Source of the DNA: an uncultured Oscillatoriales cyanobacterium
GTDB taxonomy: Bacteria; Cyanobacteriota; Cyanobacteriia; Cyanobacteriales; Microcoleaceae
Direction of reading: 5' to 3'
Assembly: GCA_903893625.1 (NCBI GenBank)
Contig: CAITND010000048.1
Coordinates: forward strand, 1 to 50,015
DNA length: 50,015 nucleotides
Positions 41,368-49,469 of the stretch are shown in pieces. The notes under the pieces were generated by a model. It searched no databases. It saw only the letters and a program-made list of their open reading frames with translations, and had not been told where the DNA came from. The position numbers and the translations under genes are program-made. Every line of letters starts with the position of its first letter. Within the stretch, counting starts at the first letter, position 1.

Positions 41368-41684
41368 TGAGCCCTTCAGGGCTCTTTAACATGGGTTCAA
41401 GCGCAACAACAAATTATCCCCATAGGATTATCGACATCAATCCAGAATTATAGCAACCGCTTTAGTGGTTAGGACATACAATTTCGGGAGTTTTATGCAG
41501 AAGTTTTCCGTATATCGTTCCGCTCTGGTAAGTTACGCGGAAAGTTCCTGTATAATGTATAGTTAGCTTGCTGTGAGCAATGGAAAAACTGTTGGGGGAA
41601 TACCAATTAGTAGTTCCATAACAACTTGGGAGTTTAGTGATGAGCAAGAAAAGCCAATCAGGTGGATTCAGTGGGTGGGGTTCA
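41368..41684. repeat. Composite repeat region after cydB
   Basis: This region holds, in order, the CGTAGTGAG repeat (41363-41389), the 40-bp block shared with 35042-35081 (41411-41450), the 52-bp block shared exactly with 33680-33731 (41467-41518), and a short frame at 41640-41696 starting MSKKSQSGGFSGWGS that runs into the hicB scrap. The short frame may be the start of a truncated gene. No intact gene is seen. Confidence 0.7.
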
Positions 41685-41962
41685 GCTTACGATTGAAACT
41701 CACCAAGTAGAGGTAATGGCATAATCATGTCCTCTACTCTTCCTGTACGAGAGTGGACGTGAGGTAGTCCGAGTGTTTGAAACTTTTGGTTGGCAAGTTG
41801 TGCGTCAAAGTGCAAGTCATATCATCATGGTCAAGGAAGGTGAACAGGTAACACTCTCTATTCCTGATCACCGTGAAGTAGCAAAAGGTACACTTCGTAG
41901 TCTTATTCGTGCTTCTGGACTTACAGTACAAGAGTTTGTTTCCGGCATGAGATAAGCACTCG
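41685..41962 (+). pseudogene. hicA: Second, frameshifted hicBA copy
   Basis: The segment repeats 36935-37210: the last 12 codons of hicB (41685-41724), then hicA from the ATG at 41727. The coding part from codon 16 on differs at about six bases. Near codon 8, CCTGTTCTCAGTGG of the intact gene is changed to CCTGTACGAGAGTGG, one base longer, which brings a TGA in frame within a few codons. A GTG at 41773 could still give a 60-residue protein with the catalytic His but no first strand. It is most likely inactive, without an antitoxin. Confidence 0.8.
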
Positions 41963-42060
41963 CGGGGGGGCTAACAATATTTTAGTATTAAAAAATACCG
42001 AATTATTAGGTTAATTCATATCTAATAGTAAAAGGATAGTTTTGTGAATGGTATAGAATT

Positions 42061-42705
42061 ATGTTATCAAGAATCTTAGGAGCAAGTCGATTTGATCAGC
42101 AAGTTCTCAACATCTCGTTGATCAATATTTGCAATCAAGAAAGTTATGTGGGTCAGGAGATGCGAAAGAGCTTCAATGCTTGGAAAGATGAAACTGATGA
42201 ACCCACTGAAAATCCTTGGTTACATCTGCATCAGTTGACAATTTACGTCCCACATCCCGATCAACTGTATGAGCAAATGACTTTAGAAGAAGGGTTAACC
42301 AAAGGTTACAACATTGAGGTTAAACCTATCGAAGATAAAAGCCAATTGCCTTACAAAATTCCCGAAGGTGGACATTTTGTTGTTGTGATGAAACAAAAGG
42401 GACTTGATGCTGATTTTGGAATTGCAGCAACTGGAATTTTTGTTCGTCCCTTAGCTGTTCTTTCTCTCGACATTATTGTAGATTTGGAAAAAGCTGAATA
42501 CCAACCCATTGTTGTTAAACATCCTATTATTAGGGATTACCCGATGGATTGGCAAGAGAAGCTGAAACAGTTCATCAACCAAGAGATTAAAGGCGAGGAT
42601 TTACCCAGTTTAGTTAAATATGTGGATCAAGCCTTTAATCGGGATTATAGATCACCTTCCTGGGATGAAATTAACCTGATGGCTAGTAGATTTGCGGGTG
42701 TTTAA
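42061..42705 (+). CDS. Unknown protein upstream of the ankyrin and SagB-type genes
   Basis: The 214-residue protein is not recognised. It is soluble, acidic, and contains NPWLHLHQLTIYVPHPDQLYEQMTLEEG, IPEGGHFVVVMKQKG and a C-terminal helix pair (WQEKLKQFINQEI, LPSLVKYVDQAF). There is no signal peptide or membrane segment. It lies 129 bp upstream of the ankyrin gene on the same strand and close after the broken hicA copy. The position suggests it belongs with the ankyrin/SagB pair, but the gap is larger than between those two. Confidence 0.65.
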   Translation: MLSRILGASRFDQQVLNISLINICNQESYVGQEMRKSFNAWKDETDEPTENPWLHLHQLTIYVPHPDQLYEQMTLEEGLTKGYNIEVKPIEDKSQLPYKIPEGGHFVVVMKQKGLDADFGIAATGIFVRPLAVLSLDIIVDLEKAEYQPIVVKHPIIRDYPMDWQEKLKQFINQEIKGEDLPSLVKYVDQAFNRDYRSPSWDEINLMASRFAGV

Positions 42706-42834
42706 GTTATCAGAATTAATCCCGTGTTCAGTAAATTATTAACATCGATCTGATCAAACAGAAAGCGATCGCAGATCCGAATATAATAATGATGATAATA
42801 ATAATTAGTGCAGTCACAAGTTGGAGAAATTAAA

Positions 42835-43260
42835 ATGAATCAATGGTTGTTGGCTAACGGATTTGATCCTGCCGATCTAAATCAACGTGGCAGTAATGGT
42901 GATACCGCTTTGATGAAGGCGACGCAGGCAGGTGAAATTAACATTGTGCGATCGCTTATTGATGCAGGGGCAGACCTAAACATCAAAAATAATGACGGCA
43001 ACAATGCTTTATGGTTTGCTTGTTTTCGTGATCGCTTTGATTTAATTAACTTACTTTTAGAGGCTAATATTAATATCAATAACCAAAATGATAACGGTGC
43101 AACAGTGCTTATGTATGCAGCTTCCGCAGGTAAAACAGAAATTGTTAATCTGCTTTTGACAGCAGGTGCAGATTCTAAATTAAAAAATTTGGATGATTTT
43201 CTAGCACTGGATTTTGCCGCAAATTTGGAGATTTTAAGGATTTTGAAAGATGCTGTCTAA
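42835..43260 (+). CDS. Ankyrin repeat protein
   Basis: The 141-residue protein consists of about three and a half ankyrin repeats (GDTALMKATQAGEINIVRSLIDAGADLN, GNNALWFACFRDRFDLINLLLEANININ, GATVLMYAASAGKTEIVNLLLTAGAD, in parts), which suggests a protein-protein adaptor. The ATG at 42835 has GGAG upstream; the frame opens 27 bp earlier. Its 3' end overlaps the SagB-type gene by 11 bp, so the two are translationally coupled and probably interact. Confidence 0.88.
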   Translation: MNQWLLANGFDPADLNQRGSNGDTALMKATQAGEINIVRSLIDAGADLNIKNNDGNNALWFACFRDRFDLINLLLEANININNQNDNGATVLMYAASAGKTEIVNLLLTAGADSKLKNLDDFLALDFAANLEILRILKDAV

Positions 43261-44536
43261 AATCATTAATAACGAGGCTCACGAAGCCACGAAACTCTCG
43301 TTTCTTTCGGTGCAAATTGATCCTAATTATGTTGATTCAACAACTCAACCTGCTCCCTTCAAACGTTATCCCAAATTCTATCGCCGATTTCCCTTAGATC
43401 TGGAAAATCCCTTCCACTCTTTCTTACATTTCAGTAGCACCATTACTTATCAAAAAATGTATCGAGAGGGTGCATACGCACTCCGGGTAAATCCTTCGGC
43501 TGGGGCGTTATATCCAACTGAAATTTATGTACAGATTCGGGGTGTTAAGGGAATTTTGGATGGGATTTATCATCTGGAAGTTGAAACAAATTCTCTCACC
43601 TTAATCTATGAATTAATTGATGATGGATTAGAAGGCTATCTTGTAGATAATCGTTTAATTAAGGGATGTATTTTCTTAGTTAGCTGTGTCTATTTTCGAT
43701 CTAGTTGGAAGTACAAAAATCGCAGCTTGCGCTATTGTTTTCTGGATAGCGGTCATCATCTGGGTGTGATCGAAGCATCTGCTTATGCACAAGATTACAC
43801 CAGCCAAATTTTATTCGATTTCGATCAGTTAGCACTCAATGATGATTTGGGATTTGAAAATAAGGAATTTGTCACAGCCGCGATCATCGTTGGCAATGGC
43901 AATGTCAAGGAAAAACAAATTCGTCGATTGCGATCGCCTGTTCCTTTCGTGTGTGGGACTGATTATTTTGAGCCGAATCGCTTTGTTGAATCAGGTTACA
44001 AACAGACTCTTTTACCAACAAATTATCAACAGGAAATCTTACAACCGAAGTTTAATTTTGAGAAAACAAAAATTATAGAATCAATCCAAAAACGCCGTTC
44101 TGCAAGACGTTTTCAGCAGTCGCAAATTACCCAAGAAGCATTTTTTGCAGTTTGGGAATCACTAAATCAACCTATTGCAACTCAGAGTTATGAGGGGATC
44201 GAAATTTATGCTATTATCCAAAGTGTAGCTGGAATAGAACCTGGTATTTATCGAGGGAAAGATAGCTTAAAAGCTGGAAATTTTCGGGAAAAAATGGGTT
44301 ATCTTTGCGTGAATCAAGCGATCGCACGGGATAGCGCTGTAGTGTTCTTTTTTGTGTCTGAATTTCAGAACTATCGAGTCGCATTACAATTAGCTGGACT
44401 ATTGGGGCAACGAGTATATTTGAGTGCGACCTATGAGGGGTTAGGTTGCAGTGGTATTGGTGCCTTTTTTGATGATGAAACCCAGGCATTTTTGGAAGCA
44501 AAAGGAAGTATATTGTATGCGATCGCCATCGGGTAA
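43250..44536 (+). CDS. SagB/ThcOx-type oxidoreductase with two nitroreductase domains
   Basis: The 428-residue protein carries two nitroreductase-like halves. The first includes ALRVNPSAGALYPTEIYVQI and RYCFLDSGHHLGVIEASAYA. The second begins at IIESIQKRRSARRFQQSQIT, which is the FMN-binding start, and ends with LAGLLGQRVYLSATYEGLGCSGIGAFFDDE. In RiPP pathways SagB-type enzymes oxidise azolines to azoles using FMN. No cyclodehydratase, precursor peptide or transporter is visible nearby, so the substrate is open. The gene overlaps the ankyrin gene, which suggests a complex with that protein. Confidence 0.85.
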   Translation: MLSKIINNEAHEATKLSFLSVQIDPNYVDSTTQPAPFKRYPKFYRRFPLDLENPFHSFLHFSSTITYQKMYREGAYALRVNPSAGALYPTEIYVQIRGVKGILDGIYHLEVETNSLTLIYELIDDGLEGYLVDNRLIKGCIFLVSCVYFRSSWKYKNRSLRYCFLDSGHHLGVIEASAYAQDYTSQILFDFDQLALNDDLGFENKEFVTAAIIVGNGNVKEKQIRRLRSPVPFVCGTDYFEPNRFVESGYKQTLLPTNYQQEILQPKFNFEKTKIIESIQKRRSARRFQQSQITQEAFFAVWESLNQPIATQSYEGIEIYAIIQSVAGIEPGIYRGKDSLKAGNFREKMGYLCVNQAIARDSAVVFFFVSEFQNYRVALQLAGLLGQRVYLSATYEGLGCSGIGAFFDDETQAFLEAKGSILYAIAIG

Positions 44537-44664
44537 TCAACCTGTCTTTAATCAAAACCAAGTCGTCAAAAGGACAACGCACCCTAACTCTCCCCCCACC
44601 TGTTATTTTAGAGTGGGAGGAATTGATTAAAGAGGAGAATATATAAAAAAATTAAACTCTATAT

Positions 44665-44997
44665 TCAAACATTGGGACGGTTTAAAAAATGTGAATCCAA
44701 AACTTTTTTAACCGAATCACTTAATAGTTGAACTTGATTTTCACCCGATGTTTGAGTTGCATTTAATTCCGGTTCTGAAACCATTTCTGTCAATTGAGAA
44801 TGAATTTCAGGATTCACATCACAAAACTCAATAATCGCTTCTGTTACAGATTCAATGCGTTCTGGTTCAGATTCTGTCTCTGAAGCGTCCAGAACCATTT
44901 CTAATCGAGTTAAATCCTTTAAAATGTTTCCTCGAAATAGTTCTGCTTTATGAGTAACAATTTCCGAAAAAAAGGTAATAACTTGTTCAGATTTCAT
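44665..44997 (-). CDS. Hypothetical acidic protein
   Basis: The 110-residue product is not recognised. It is acidic and helical (MKSEQVITFFSEIVTHKAELFRG, RLEMVLDASETESEPERIESV) with no membrane segment or Cys motif. The ATG at 44997 has AAGGA 11 bases upstream; longer in-frame starts exist at 45015 and 45027. It is the most distal gene of the minus-strand group that starts at 46937. Confidence 0.6.
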   Translation of the reverse strand: MKSEQVITFFSEIVTHKAELFRGNILKDLTRLEMVLDASETESEPERIESVTEAIIEFCDVNPEIHSQLTEMVSEPELNATQTSGENQVQLLSDSVKKVLDSHFLNRPNV

Positions 44998-45150
44998 GGG
45001 AGTCAGCATCCTTACTAATATTGACAAACACTGTTTGATACTAGGTTAGCAAGATTTGGTTGAAAATGGCAATAAAAAATGAATCTGTTTCAAAAATCAA
45101 TATCCTCGGTAGAGATGCGCCATCACACGCCTCTACAAGTGAATTAAGTC

Positions 45151-45273
45151 TTATTTGCCTTTATTGGGGTTTTTGGCTTGTTCTAAGGCAATTTCTTTAA
45201 CGGCTTGGAACGAACTGACATTAGAAGCACCTTCAATGCGTAATTTTTCCGTATGATTTTCTCCATTTAACAA
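45151..45273 (-). CDS. Possible small protein or gene remnant
   Basis: A 40-residue frame from a TTG reads LNGENHTEKLRIEGASNVSS, then FQAVKEIALEQAKNPNKGK to a TAA. Codon use resembles real genes here and an upstream part of the frame (back to about 45315) also codes without stop, but no ATG or good ribosome site is found. It may be a small gene with an unusual start or the 3' end of a decayed one. Confidence 0.3.
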   Translation of the reverse strand: MLNGENHTEKLRIEGASNVSSFQAVKEIALEQAKNPNKGK

Positions 45274-45343
45274 ATAAGTTGAACTAACAACCTTTCTGGA
45301 TATTTCCTCAAAAATTTAAGTAATCTGAATATCCAGTTGCAGG

Positions 45344-45709
45344 TTAATTTTGTTTTCGCAGTTGAGTGACAATATCTTGATATTTTTCAGTTGATTCCGT
45401 ATCAGGGTTAGTTGAGTTTTTAGCGATCACTTGCAAAATTTTTTGACAATTTTGACAACGATTTCCTTCCCAACAATAGCAATCTTTAACCAAGTTTAGC
45501 AATAAACTTTGCAGTTGTTGATTTTGGTCTAGTAACGCCTGATAATTCCGTTGAACCGATTGAATGACTAAGAATAAATGCTTAAAGTCTTCACCGATAT
45601 TTTCCAAATCCTGCATCGTATCTTGACGGACTTGATTGGTTAATTCACAGGTGGTCATTAATTGATGTTCAATGGAATTAGGAGGGTTTAATTTAATCGT
45701 TTTTTTCAT
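45344..45709 (-). CDS. Hypothetical protein with a cysteine cluster
   Basis: The 121-residue protein has a long amphipathic helix, probably coiled coil (TMQDLENIGEDFKHLFLVIQ, NYQALLDQNQQLQSLLLNL), followed by the cluster CYCWEGNRCQNCQ, which could bind zinc. No family is recognised. A clear AGGAAAAT ribosome site precedes the ATG at 45709. It sits between two other unfamiliar genes on the same strand. Confidence 0.65.
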   Translation of the reverse strand: MKKTIKLNPPNSIEHQLMTTCELTNQVRQDTMQDLENIGEDFKHLFLVIQSVQRNYQALLDQNQQLQSLLLNLVKDCYCWEGNRCQNCQKILQVIAKNSTNPDTESTEKYQDIVTQLRKQN

Positions 45710-45803
45710 ATTTTCCTAGAACGAAAAAATAGGAGTCGTGAAAACCAAATCTTTAAACATCGGTAACGTTCTATAACACTTGTTATAAAAACAGGTTTCG
45801 TTA

Positions 45804-45841
45804 GGACGGGAAAATTACCTAAATTGATAAAACCCGTCCTT
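45804..45841 (-). terminator. Hairpin between two genes of the minus-strand group
   Basis: AGGACGGG (45804-45811) pairs with CCCGTCCT (45834-45841) around a 22-base loop, 31 bp after the stop codon of the 231-residue gene on the minus strand. It may attenuate transcription into the downstream genes. Confidence 0.4.
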
Positions 45842-45872
45842 ACCTGATGTTAGGGTGAACCCCCTAAAATAC

Positions 45873-46568
45873 TTACGCCGAAACTTGAGCTAAAGCCGGA
45901 GGTAATGCGATATCTTGTCCTGAATTTAACCTCAATTCCGAATGTTCTTCTCCTTTCGCATAAGCCGCCATTAAACAGGCAATTTCATGGGGAGGTAAGT
46001 TATCTAAACATACCATTTTTCGGGTTCCTTCCAAGTCAATCATCCGCGATAAATTACTCGGATTGGATAAAACAGCCGCCGCTTGTTCGACAATAGACCA
46101 ATCGGTGCGTTCCTGCCAAGACCATTTTAAACTATAATAATTAATCGGTTTTACAATTCCATTTTCATCGGGTTTTTGACCGGAATGTTTCGTAAATTCA
46201 GGCACAAAAATTCCCGTTGCGGGTTCAACACCTCGCGCTTGAACAGAAGCCACTAAACGGTTAAAATCACTTAATCCTCGTGATTTTAAATACGTCACCA
46301 TCACCACCCCTTTCGGCAGTTCTCCTGATTCCGCCACGAACCAAATTTGACCCCATAAGGTGTGTTCTGTTTGTCCTAAACTGCCAAAAAATTTGCTAAA
46401 TTTTAGGATAGTCATGGAACATTTAGAACCATAATCCGTATCCCCAATTGTCCACTGTCCAGCCTGACAATTATTGCGAACAGCAATCGGAATTTCGGGA
46501 ACTAATAAAGCTTCTTTGGGTTTTGCTCCAAAGACGGTAAACGTCGCTCTTTCTAATGTTTTAGTCAT
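45873..46568 (-). CDS. Conserved hypothetical protein (possibly DUF5895)
   Basis: The 231-residue protein begins MTKTLERATFTVFGAKPKEALLVPEIPIAVRNN, and it contains SMTILKFSKFFGSLGQTEHTLWGQIWFV and the C-terminal helix LPPHEIACLMAAYAKGEEHSELR (quoted in parts). I associate this pattern with a cyanobacterial family, possibly DUF5895, found on plasmids and in accessory regions; that name is uncertain. The ATG at 46568 has a strong AAGGGAAATAAA context. It lies 108 bp downstream of the 86-residue gene. Confidence 0.65.
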   Translation of the reverse strand: MTKTLERATFTVFGAKPKEALLVPEIPIAVRNNCQAGQWTIGDTDYGSKCSMTILKFSKFFGSLGQTEHTLWGQIWFVAESGELPKGVVMVTYLKSRGLSDFNRLVASVQARGVEPATGIFVPEFTKHSGQKPDENGIVKPINYYSLKWSWQERTDWSIVEQAAAVLSNPSNLSRMIDLEGTRKMVCLDNLPPHEIACLMAAYAKGEEHSELRLNSGQDIALPPALAQVSA

Positions 46569-46676
46569 TTTATTTCCCTTAATTTTTTGAAATTTAGACA
46601 CAAGTTTTCCCGGTCTGGGCGAGTTTATTGGTATTTTAATTTTCTCGCCCTTGTTTGGTTTTAATTCGGAAATAGT

Positions 46677-46937
46677 CTATCGAATTACATGAGATTGTTT
46701 TTCCGGTTCAGGATAGGGATACAATGCCGATTGTTGAGCTTTAAGTATGCGTAAAGCTGCCAACAAATGCTCTAACAAAGGGGTATGGGCGGTGGTAAAA
46801 TGAATACTAAATCCTTCACCATCCCGTGCATAACCTGGACATACTAACGATGCTGAACCTTGTTCTTCATGGGTGGCAATATAAAGCCAATCATCGTCTT
46901 CTAATTTGTAGTGAGTATCTGTCCAAGTTCTGAGCAT
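46677..46937 (-). CDS. Small hypothetical protein, first gene of the minus-strand group
   Basis: The 86-residue product begins MLRTWTDTHYKLEDDDWLYIATHEEQGSASLVCPGYARDGEGF (quoted in part) and ends with a helical segment (LLEHLLAALRILKAQQ). No family is recognised. A strong AGGAGGAAAA ribosome site stands at the right distance from the ATG at 46937. It is transcribed away from the XRE/ImmA pair, from the shared palindrome-rich region. Confidence 0.65.
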   Translation of the reverse strand: MLRTWTDTHYKLEDDDWLYIATHEEQGSASLVCPGYARDGEGFSIHFTTAHTPLLEHLLAALRILKAQQSALYPYPEPEKQSHVIR

Positions 46938-47017
46938 GGCAGTTTTCCTCCTGTATGGATTTTGGGTTTTTTGCCAAAACCTCAATCCCAGATTAATTAA
47001 GTCAATACATCACCCGA

Positions 47018-47118
47018 TCAACGTTGAATGATCCAGATGGCTGCAACAAACGCTATGGGGGACGTTGGGGTATTGAACTTTTGTTCAACTAACCCTATCT
47101 TAGTCAATGTTGATTCAA
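47018..47118. promoter_or_regulatory. Palindrome cluster in the XRE divergent region
   Basis: Four TCAA/TTGA palindromes stand in 100 bp: TCAACGTTGA (47018-47027), TTGAACTTTTGTTCAA (47073-47088), TCAATGTTGA (47104-47113) and the overlapping TTGATTCAA (47110-47118). A further TTGAA-6-TTCAA stands at 47245-47260 near the XRE start. They are likely operators for the XRE regulator that control both directions. The wider intergenic region (46938-47294) holds no gene. Confidence 0.6.
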
Positions 47119-47294
47119 TCGTCAAGTCTGGAGGAATATTTTTTTTTACCCCTGATCTCGATAGCTGAAATCCCGATAATCCGAGTCTTCCCCTTGATTC
47201 GGTGATCGATTTTCCTCTGTAGGCATTAGACTGGTTGTAGCAGGTTGAAATTTTCTTCAAACCAGCGTATTATGGGAGTCAGGAGGAATGTACT

Positions 47295-47633
47295 GTGGAA
47301 CAAACCTTTGGAAAGCTAATTCGTCAGGCTCGTAAAGACAAAGCCTACTCACAGCGCCAGTTAGCTGCGTTGCTGCAAGTAGATTTCACTTATTTATCAA
47401 AGCTAGAGAACGATCGCGCAGACTACCCTCCTAAAGAGGATGTTATTCGGGGGTTGGCGCGAAATCTCGGTTTAGATGAGGAGGAGTTAATCTTCTTGGC
47501 GGGGCGAATCCCGCAGCATTATGAGACATTTCTCAAAGAAAACAACAAGAGTATGACGGCACTATTCCGCCGGATGCAGGAAAATCCGAACTTTGCCCAA
47601 CAAATTTTTGAGGCTGTCCGGGAGGTTGAATAA
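47295..47633 (+). CDS. XRE family transcriptional regulator
   Basis: The 112-residue protein has an N-terminal Cro/C1-type helix-turn-helix (FGKLIRQARKDKAYSQRQLAALLQVDFTYLSKLENDRADYPP, in parts) and a short C-terminal helical tail. The start is GTG with a strong AGGAGG site 8 bases upstream. The ImmA/IrrE-type peptidase gene begins at the next base after its stop codon. In ICEBs1 and phage systems such a peptidase cleaves the partner repressor, so XRE is probably the substrate. Confidence 0.9.
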   Translation: MEQTFGKLIRQARKDKAYSQRQLAALLQVDFTYLSKLENDRADYPPKEDVIRGLARNLGLDEEELIFLAGRIPQHYETFLKENNKSMTALFRRMQENPNFAQQIFEAVREVE

Positions 47634-48269
47634 GTGAGTATCCTGAAACCGTACCGCTTTTATCGCCGAGAGTCGATTGAGCGTCGGGCGAATGAGATTT
47701 TGCGACGGATGCAAACCACGCCAAATTTTGCTCCAGAGTGGCCGTTTGAGGCTTCTCTGGTGGCAGATTTCCTTGATTTAGGGGTGGTTTGGGATTGGAT
47801 TCCGCCCGACGAACAGGGGGCGATCGCGGCTCGAATTTTGCCGACGGTACGACTGATCGAAATTAACGAAGATATTCAAGAAAAATCAAAGGGATTTATT
47901 GAATCTACGATTGCTCATGAAATCGGTCATTGGGTATTACATATTAATCATGATCAATTAGAGTTAATAGAGTCAGAAACTTCCAAAATTCAATCGGATG
48001 AACCCTTTGTTTGTCGAGGTGCTACGGTGGAATCTCATCTGGCTTCGATTGAATGGCAAGCCCAATATTTTGCCAGTTGTTTATTAATGCCTCGCCCGAT
48101 TTTAGAAGAAAAACGTCAGGGACGAGATTTAACCCAATGGCGACACCTTTATAAAATGAAAGATGAGTTGGGGGTGAGTATTTCTAATTTAACGAATCGT
48201 TTACAAGAATTGGGTTGGATTTCGATTCCTAAAGGGGAACGCACAATTTACCCCGGAAAAGCTGCCTAA
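47634..48269 (+). CDS. ImmA/IrrE family metallo-endopeptidase
   Basis: The 211-residue protein has the zincin motif HEIGH at residues 95-99, with a possible third ligand in the E-W-Q-A-Q-Y-F-A segment (about residue 142), typical of the ImmA/IrrE family. It starts with GTG directly after the XRE stop codon (TAAGTG). Family members cleave XRE repressors after DNA damage or other signals and thereby derepress mobile elements or stress genes. A perfect hairpin (48278-48299) follows 8 bp after the stop codon. Confidence 0.9.
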   Translation: MSILKPYRFYRRESIERRANEILRRMQTTPNFAPEWPFEASLVADFLDLGVVWDWIPPDEQGAIAARILPTVRLIEINEDIQEKSKGFIESTIAHEIGHWVLHINHDQLELIESETSKIQSDEPFVCRGATVESHLASIEWQAQYFASCLLMPRPILEEKRQGRDLTQWRHLYKMKDELGVSISNLTNRLQELGWISIPKGERTIYPGKAA

Positions 48270-48277
48270 CCCCTCGT

Positions 48278-48299
48278 TCCAAGGCTCCCGCCTTGGAAT
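48278..48299 (+). terminator. Perfect hairpin after the ImmA/IrrE gene
   Basis: TTCCAAGGC-TCCC-GCCTTGGAA is a 9-bp perfect stem with a 4-base loop. A second palindrome (GGAGG-CAGAG-CCTCC, with neighbours) follows at 48316-48332. These match the form of dispersed palindromic repeats and may also terminate transcription. Confidence 0.55.
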
Positions 48300-48404
48300 G
48301 CTTGATCGGAGGGCAGAGCCTCCAAGATTACATTTCTAGGTATAACCTAGAAACGAGATTGATGAAATCTGAACAATTTTCTTCCTGTTTCCTGCTATAA
48401 GAAC

Positions 48405-48430
48405 AACGCGAGATCGATTGATCCCGCGTT
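48405..48430 (-). terminator. Hairpin downstream of prk
   Basis: AACGCG-A-GATC pairs with GATC-C-CGCGTT around the loop GATT, 35 bp beyond the prk stop codon on the minus strand. It is a likely end of the prk transcript, although the T run beyond it is weak. Confidence 0.5.
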
Positions 48431-48464
48431 ATACTGGTTTGGGTGAATAGCTCACAGCTAGAAA

Positions 48465-49469
48465 TTAGACAGTTGCTACAACTTTTTCGGTAACTCCGAC
48501 TAAGCGCTCGTAAGTTGCCCGCATTTTCAAGCCAACTAACACCTGGAATAATCCGCTACCATTATTAGAACCGGGATACTCTTGGTGTTCGCGGAGTAGA
48601 TGGGTCATTTCCCCATAGTATTTTGTTGACAGGTTGCTTAAGTGTCCTTCGACGTAGATCATTTCATCGAGGTTATCGAATTGACCATCGACTTCGAGAA
48701 TAGACACTTCATTTCCGTAGTAGTTATCGGGGCCATAATACATTTTTAGACCCGGATAAGAACAGGTGAGTTTGCGTCCGCAAGGTGTCCAGTAAATTGT
48801 AGATCCTTGATCAAATAAGTAGGCGGGTTCGAGTCCTTCCACGCCTTCTTTCTGTACCAGACGCACCCGCAGGATTTTGTGTTCTTTATCTTCAGCCAGC
48901 AGGTTTGTGGATAGAATTTGAACCACAACATCCGCATATTGCTTTTGGGGGTCAATATAGGCTTCAAAATCAGGACGACGAGCATTAATGGCCGCGAGAA
49001 CATCTTCATAACGATGGCCGCGTTCTGCCATGTCGCGCTGAATTTTCCACGAAATTTTAACTTCGTCGCTGATATCGAGATAAACACTAAAATCAAGCAG
49101 TGCTCGCACCCGTTCGTCATATAACGGATGTAACCCTTCAATCACGATAATATGATTAGGCTCGACCCGTTCGGGAGGATCGAGTTCGCCAGTTTCGTGG
49201 TTATAAATGGGTTTATCAATAGATACACCATTTTTAAGAGCGTTAATTTGCTCATACATTAAATCAAAATTATTAGCTCTAGGATCTAGAGCCGTAATTC
49301 CGGTTTCTTTACGTTGCTTTCGATCTAAACAATGATAGTCATCTAAACAGATAACCGTCACAAAATCTTTTCCAAAGATGTCCGTTATCCGACGTAAAAA
49401 TGTTGATTTTCCGCACCCGGAATCTCCAGCAACGCCAATTAAAACCACGCGATCCGGCTTATTTCCCAT
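48465..49469 (-). CDS. prk: Phosphoribulokinase
   Basis: The 334-residue Calvin-cycle enzyme phosphorylates ribulose 5-phosphate to ribulose 1,5-bisphosphate. The P-loop GDSGCGKST contains Cys19, and VICLDDYH contains Cys41, the redox pair that thioredoxin reduces in the light. Further signatures are LDPRANNFDLM, HPIYNHETGE-like IYNHETGELDPPE, and VIEGLHPLYDERVR. A second Cys pair (PCGRKLTC) near residue 230 fits the site used for CP12/GAPDH complex formation. A GAGGAAG ribosome site precedes the ATG. Confidence 0.98.
   Translation of the reverse strand: MGNKPDRVVLIGVAGDSGCGKSTFLRRITDIFGKDFVTVICLDDYHCLDRKQRKETGITALDPRANNFDLMYEQINALKNGVSIDKPIYNHETGELDPPERVEPNHIIVIEGLHPLYDERVRALLDFSVYLDISDEVKISWKIQRDMAERGHRYEDVLAAINARRPDFEAYIDPQKQYADVVVQILSTNLLAEDKEHKILRVRLVQKEGVEGLEPAYLFDQGSTIYWTPCGRKLTCSYPGLKMYYGPDNYYGNEVSILEVDGQFDNLDEMIYVEGHLSNLSTKYYGEMTHLLREHQEYPGSNNGSGLFQVLVGLKMRATYERLVGVTEKVVATV

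Noticed and set aside
41462-41647. 61-residue minus-strand ORF after cydB
   Set aside because: It covers the 52-bp repeat shared with 33.7 kb and has no recognisable features.
47018-47260. 80-residue minus-strand ORF in the XRE divergent region
   Set aside because: It covers the palindrome cluster and promoter region; no ribosome site or family pattern.
48746-49141. 131-residue ORF on the same strand inside prk
   Set aside because: Out-of-frame shadow of phosphoribulokinase.
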